64,000 bases of DNA from Verrucomicrobiota bacterium (GTDB taxonomy: Bacteria; Verrucomicrobiota; Kiritimatiellia; SS1-B-03-39; UBA6053): assembly GCA_020831625.1 (NCBI GenBank), contig JAFIGD010000018.1, positions 1 through 64,000 on the forward strand. The letters run 5' to 3'. A program made the position numbers and the translations under genes. Shown here piece by piece: positions 61,201-64,000 of the stretch. Position 1 is the stretch's first letter, and each line of letters starts with the position of its first letter. A model generated the notes under the pieces. It was not told the DNA's origin, did no database searches, and was given only the letters and a program-made list of their open reading frames with translations.

Positions 61201-62427
61201 GGGGGGCTGAACGTCGTGGACTGCGACGGCAACGACAGTATGCTTTCCAGTGGATTCTCGTTGGATTGCACGAATCTCTCCGTGTTTGTCGTGCGTCAAT
61301 GGGATAATATATCCGGCACTTCCTCCAGATCCTTTAATCTTATCCACAGTCAAACCATATACAGCATCAATGAAAGAACCCGAAATTGCGGATCACTCGT
61401 GCTCGGTGTTAACAATCCGGACAATGAAAGAGTGCCGACAGGCACATCGCTGGCTCCCGGCCTCGTCAGTTATGTCAAATCAGGCACGAATTCCCAGAAG
61501 GCCTGGCTGGACGGTCACAGTCTGGGCGAGAACGTGAACACGGTGCAAAATTTTCCGATAAATCTGATCTATCCGGTTGCCGAACAAAATGGCGCCGCTG
61601 CGGAATTGATTGTCATCAACGGGGCCCTGTCGGACGCTGATCGTAAGAAGGTTGAAGGCTATCTCGCGCACAAATGGGGGTTGGAAGCCAGCCTGCCTTC
61701 GACGCATCCCTACAAAAGCCAAGCGCCGCACGGCGGCATGATCGTACCCCGTCCCCCGTCCGACATCACCTCCAATTCCGCAACCTTGTGCGGCGAACTC
61801 AACGTCTTGCAGACCCATGCCCTTGTGACCGTTTACTGGGGCGAAACCGATGGCGGCGCCAACGCTGAAAACTGGGACCACAGTGCCGTCTTGGGCGAGT
61901 GGACAGACACAACGGACACTGTTACCCATCAAGTGGACTCGCTGTTCAAGGACACCACTTACGCCTATACGTTTCGCGCAGAGAACGACGAGGCGGATAA
62001 CTGGGCGCAACCCTCGTGGTTTTTCACGACTTCGCCGGCGCTTGTCACGGAGAATTATGCTGTGCCGCACATGTGGTTAACCCGTGTTGACCCACACTGG
62101 AACGACGATTTCGAGTCCATGGTGTATCAGGATCTGGACGGTGACGGTTTTTTGCTTTGGCAGGAATACTGGAGCAGAACCGACCCTCTGGACCCTGAAT
62201 CTCACTTCAAAATCGATTCAATCACTTTTGACGGAACGACGATTACGCTTCAATGGGAACATGCTCACGGTGATCCCGCCTTTCCCCCCATAATCATTGA
62301 GGGCTCTACAGATCTCCAGGAATGGAGCGAATTGGGCAGTAAAACGCCCGTGGAAGGCACCAACACCTGGTCCCTTCCGGTATCCGGCCGTCAATTTTAT
62401 CGCATCTCCGTTCAAATCCCCGAATGA
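58267..62427 (+). CDS. Very large secreted GH141-like beta-helix protein with Fn3-like and LamG modules
   Basis: About 1386 residues. The start at 58267 matches the paralogue's paired ATG; a GTG six bases upstream is also possible. AAGGTG precedes it. The N-terminal half repeats the GH141-like design (LQLYVDGEHLTRARYPNKGD, NVLEEIDQPGEYFLDPSTG, YNLFHDGMTDFQDLGVIYGN). The C-terminal half differs from the neighbour: two or three fibronectin-like modules (VFWGRTDGGTHPAAWEHNAP, VYWGETDGGANAENWDHSAV), a LamG-like module (YAWYDASDTNTLWADVA, AHKWGLEASLPSTHPYK) and a final domain after QDLDGDGFLLWQEYWSRTDP. Likely a surface or secreted glycan enzyme with several binding modules. Confidence 0.78.
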   Translation: MMYPYKIRLLFAVLFYTICRLSAHEFFVSPNGDDAYPGTEALPFATLERARDAIRDLKALPEGLPTGGVTVVLGGGVYHVENSIHLTGQDSGTADAPVIYRSAPGEVATLYGGRVLDRSAFTPVTDTDILNRIISETARSNLLEVDLAAQGIKDYGQLSRRGFALGNPVTPLQLYVDGEHLTRARYPNKGDGYMQIHSIVDAGPVLGDGDFNTRGGTFVSSDPRPELWADVTNAWVNGVISRDWSWTFNRIADYTPGNRRITMAEGEVYGIRTDSNFFFVENVLEEIDQPGEYFLDPSTGMLYLWPPEGFDEAEISVSILADPMLILTNTEYVTFRGIRFFVSRHRAINATGNHLRFEACEISGFGHSGANLTGSDIVVDSCNIHNIGGQIIRLEGGDWDTLTPSSNLIHNNHFHDWGEWVRVYNPAVSLRGVGNIVRHNRFNDFPHNAIEIRENDHLIEYNLFHDGMTDFQDLGVIYGNQGMNPHHRGTVIRRNFFRDVASSLPKQNAIYPDNSTMDWTIEENVFLRVGNVEGSYGAISGNGPSYMRLRNNVFVDCANTFDVSFYLNTWGANQLPAYQARWEEVMSIYNNFTDMPHGQKYPGLPLLLEEDRILPDSNTFKRNLIWNPTVSRWYSTTHSTRGGDLSLIQAQDNLIAGSNPGFVDWENGDLSLRDDASVFLAIPDFVAPPFHKMGLRDAVGIPAAAEVLSTEPAAALQATSAELNGVWRRKWGTTFEIEVFWGRTDGGTHPAAWEHNAPLGLLNNGEIPSFSHSVTGLDAGTTYYYTFRATNTLETVWAEESGSLATLGVSGVDTAGGPTAVAADSAVLRGRLTVGGAATAWICWGPTDGGLQSTENWDQVISIGTVQAGEEFSAVVEGLSNESSYWYRCYVANEYGKAWSEAEVFNAEAEQQAGGWTPMALAPYAWYDASDTNTLWADVAATTPATAAVARWDDKSGNNRHATRDDPNRQPRTGVRTIGGLNVVDCDGNDSMLSSGFSLDCTNLSVFVVRQWDNISGTSSRSFNLIHSQTIYSINERTRNCGSLVLGVNNPDNERVPTGTSLAPGLVSYVKSGTNSQKAWLDGHSLGENVNTVQNFPINLIYPVAEQNGAAAELIVINGALSDADRKKVEGYLAHKWGLEASLPSTHPYKSQAPHGGMIVPRPPSDITSNSATLCGELNVLQTHALVTVYWGETDGGANAENWDHSAVLGEWTDTTDTVTHQVDSLFKDTTYAYTFRAENDEADNWAQPSWFFTTSPALVTENYAVPHMWLTRVDPHWNDDFESMVYQDLDGDGFLLWQEYWSRTDPLDPESHFKIDSITFDGTTITLQWEHAHGDPAFPPIIIEGSTDLQEWSELGSKTPVEGTNTWSLPVSGRQFYRISVQIPE

Positions 62428-62523
62428 GGCTTTGACGCTTGGCGCTCATTTCACCGAGATCAGCGCAGACGACGCAAGAGGGAGATCGTTAAGAACCCCA
62501 CATCCCGTTCCCCGGTCGTGGTT

Positions 62524-64000
62524 CTATCGCTGATGGGGGCGCATGCCATAACGTCCGATGCGGTCGAAGGGGATCGGACGGAAGCCCGGCAATTCGCGGT
62601 AGATCCAGGAATGCTCCGGAATGGCGAAGTCAAAGGCCGCCGGATTTCTGAATCCGGGGTCGCGGTTTGTGCTGAGGTTGTGTTCCTCCTGATTATGAGG
62701 CCGCGCGTCATTGGCAATTTCGATGCCCCCGGATTTATACAGCACGTTGTGTGTGATCACATTCTTCTGGGCCGTGCTGAGATCGGGATCCCGGTCGAGG
62801 ATGCCTTCCAGTTCCGGGTATTCACGAAGCCAGACCGGACGGTTGACGACCTTCTCCAATCCGGAGAAGAGGTTCGGGAGCATATGTCTGGCCCAGGTTT
62901 TAAACCTCAGATCCACCCGCACCGGGATTTTACATTCAACAAAGATATTGTTGATCACCCGGTTGTGATGCCCGTTTCCGATCAGCACCGCACGGTCATA
63001 GGTCCCGTGAAAGATGTTGCCGAACACAAGATTTCCACTGAGTCCGTCGTCAAAATACACCGGAAAGGCTCCGTGGCCTCCGTCCATGCCCGCGACACTG
63101 TGGAAGAGGTTGTGTCGAATGACGGTGCCGCGTGAGGTCCAGTCCCGTCCGCCGTACATGCCGCCCACATCCCCGGTTTCGGTCGCGATATTGTGGATGA
63201 TATTGTATTCGAGGAGATGATTATTGCCGGAAAACGAGACGCCCATGTGGGGGGCGTTGTGAATTTCATTATGCGCGAGCCGGTTTCCGACCCCGGTCAC
63301 CGCGACCGCGGGTGAGTAGGTGCGGCGCAGGCGGGCGAAAGCATGAATATGATTGTTTTCCGCCAGATGCCCCGCCGGACTCAGGGACTCCCGGTCTCCG
63401 CCCTCCAGCCGTATCCCGGTGGCGCCGATGTTGTGAATGTGGCAACTGTGCACGGTGTGGTTTTGTCCGCCGTTCACGTGAATTCCGTCCCGGGCGAAGT
63501 TGCGGACGGCGCAGGCGTACAGCGTGTTGTGTTCCCCGCTGCGGATGTTGACCGCGAGGCCCCGACCGTGTTCGAACGTCAGGCCCCGCAGGGCCATATG
63601 AGAGACGCTGTCCAGGAGGATCATGGGCTCACTCATTTGGGAGAGCACCACGTCGGCCTGTTCAAACCCGCGCGGCGGGTACAGATACAGAATTCCCGAT
63701 TGACGGTCCAGGTACCACTCGCCCGGGCGGTCGATCTCCTCCAAAAGATTGAAAATGAAGAAACGGTGCTTCCGCATCACCCCGTACGTGGAAGCCTGGC
63801 GGAGATTTATGCTTTTGTTTTCGGCGGAGACGGATTCGAGTTGAATGGTTTGATCCGACCATTCATTTCCCCAATACCCGAAGAGCCACGCGTCTTCCGC
63901 ATGCTTCCAGCGTTCGGGGCGCGGGTCGTTATATCCCAGTACCGGTGTGCGGTATCCCGGATCCGGCGGCTTTGCGCCGTCTCTGGGTCTGGAGCCCGGT
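62524..64000 (-). CDS. GH141-like beta-helix protein, 5' end beyond the window
   Basis: The last 492 codons are present. The frame is open to the window edge: beyond the internal GTG-ATG at 63780 it continues upstream as ERWKHAEDAWLFGYWGNEW and then SINLRQASTYGVMRKHRFF, so those codons are not the start. Landmarks match the proteins at 24537, 54546 and 58267: FNLLEEIDRPGEWYLDRQSG, NHIHAFARLRRTYSPAVAVT, NIIHNIATETGDVGGMYGGR. The C-terminus (FRPIPFDRIGRYGMRP) is short, without extra modules. It converges on the preceding gene with a 96-bp spacer that shows no clear terminator. Confidence 0.8.
   Translation of the reverse strand, partial: PGSRPRDGAKPPDPGYRTPVLGYNDPRPERWKHAEDAWLFGYWGNEWSDQTIQLESVSAENKSINLRQASTYGVMRKHRFFIFNLLEEIDRPGEWYLDRQSGILYLYPPRGFEQADVVLSQMSEPMILLDSVSHMALRGLTFEHGRGLAVNIRSGEHNTLYACAVRNFARDGIHVNGGQNHTVHSCHIHNIGATGIRLEGGDRESLSPAGHLAENNHIHAFARLRRTYSPAVAVTGVGNRLAHNEIHNAPHMGVSFSGNNHLLEYNIIHNIATETGDVGGMYGGRDWTSRGTVIRHNLFHSVAGMDGGHGAFPVYFDDGLSGNLVFGNIFHGTYDRAVLIGNGHHNRVINNIFVECKIPVRVDLRFKTWARHMLPNLFSGLEKVVNRPVWLREYPELEGILDRDPDLSTAQKNVITHNVLYKSGGIEIANDARPHNQEEHNLSTNRDPGFRNPAAFDFAIPEHSWIYRELPGFRPIPFDRIGRYGMRPHQR

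Overview
The window looks like a polysaccharide-degradation region from a Verrucomicrobiota bacterium, most likely a marine Opitutae/Puniceicoccales-type organism (inference). The evidence is the combination of PEP-CTERM sorting tails, a Verru_Chthon-cassette protein A, a pseudopilin, autotransporter-associated beta-strand repeats fused to beta-helix enzymes, many LamG-like modules, and high-GC genes separated by very AT-rich promoter spacers. No rRNA, tRNA, CRISPR array, transposase or phage gene was seen.

Layout. 0.1-5.3 kb (minus): cytoplasmic GH29 alpha-L-fucosidase behind a secreted heparinase II/III-like lyase. 5.4-15.4 kb: four secreted purple-acid-phosphatase-like proteins. Two are a tandem pair with a CBM9-type domain inserted in the N-terminal domain, and the first of these has lost metal ligands. 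A PEP-CTERM protein and an integral membrane protein lie among them. 15.4-21.8 kb (minus): a decayed secreted-protein gene, a GH95 fucosidase coupled to a secreted esterase, and a CSPAR-type sulfatase coupled to a five-bladed-propeller glycosidase-like protein. 22.1-24.3 kb: a duplicated beta-helix gene interrupted by an in-frame TGA. 24.5-34.8 kb (plus): a tight seven-gene operon with a GH141-like beta-helix, a complete Dpp/Opp-type ABC importer and a cytoplasmic hydrolase-like protein of unknown family. 34.9-36.8 kb: a PEP-CTERM protein convergent with a LacI-family regulator. 36.9-47.2 kb: a pseudopilin, two beta-helix proteins, and Verru_Chthon protein A with a partner that carries a 12-G tract. 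47.3-64 kb: a second heparinase-like lyase, a GH28-like beta-helix, a dead-esterase/SGNH fusion, two very large modular GH141-like proteins, and the start of a third GH141-like gene running off the window.

How it may work together (inference): secreted lyases, beta-helix enzymes, esterases and phosphatase-like proteins open a fucose-containing, sulfated and esterified glycan outside the cytoplasm. A Dpp-type ABC transporter, in place of SusC/SusD, brings fragments in. Fucosidases GH29 and GH95, the sulfatase and the propeller protein, none of which has a signal peptide, finish the work in the cytoplasm. At least six transcription units start behind the same AT-rich box ending in ATTTGACA, which suggests one shared regulon.

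The most unusual observations are the shared upstream box, the pseudo-phosphatase next to its intact twin, two roughly 40-bp intergenic scars each made of two joined pieces of a gene present elsewhere in this window, the in-frame TGA, and the 12-G tract.
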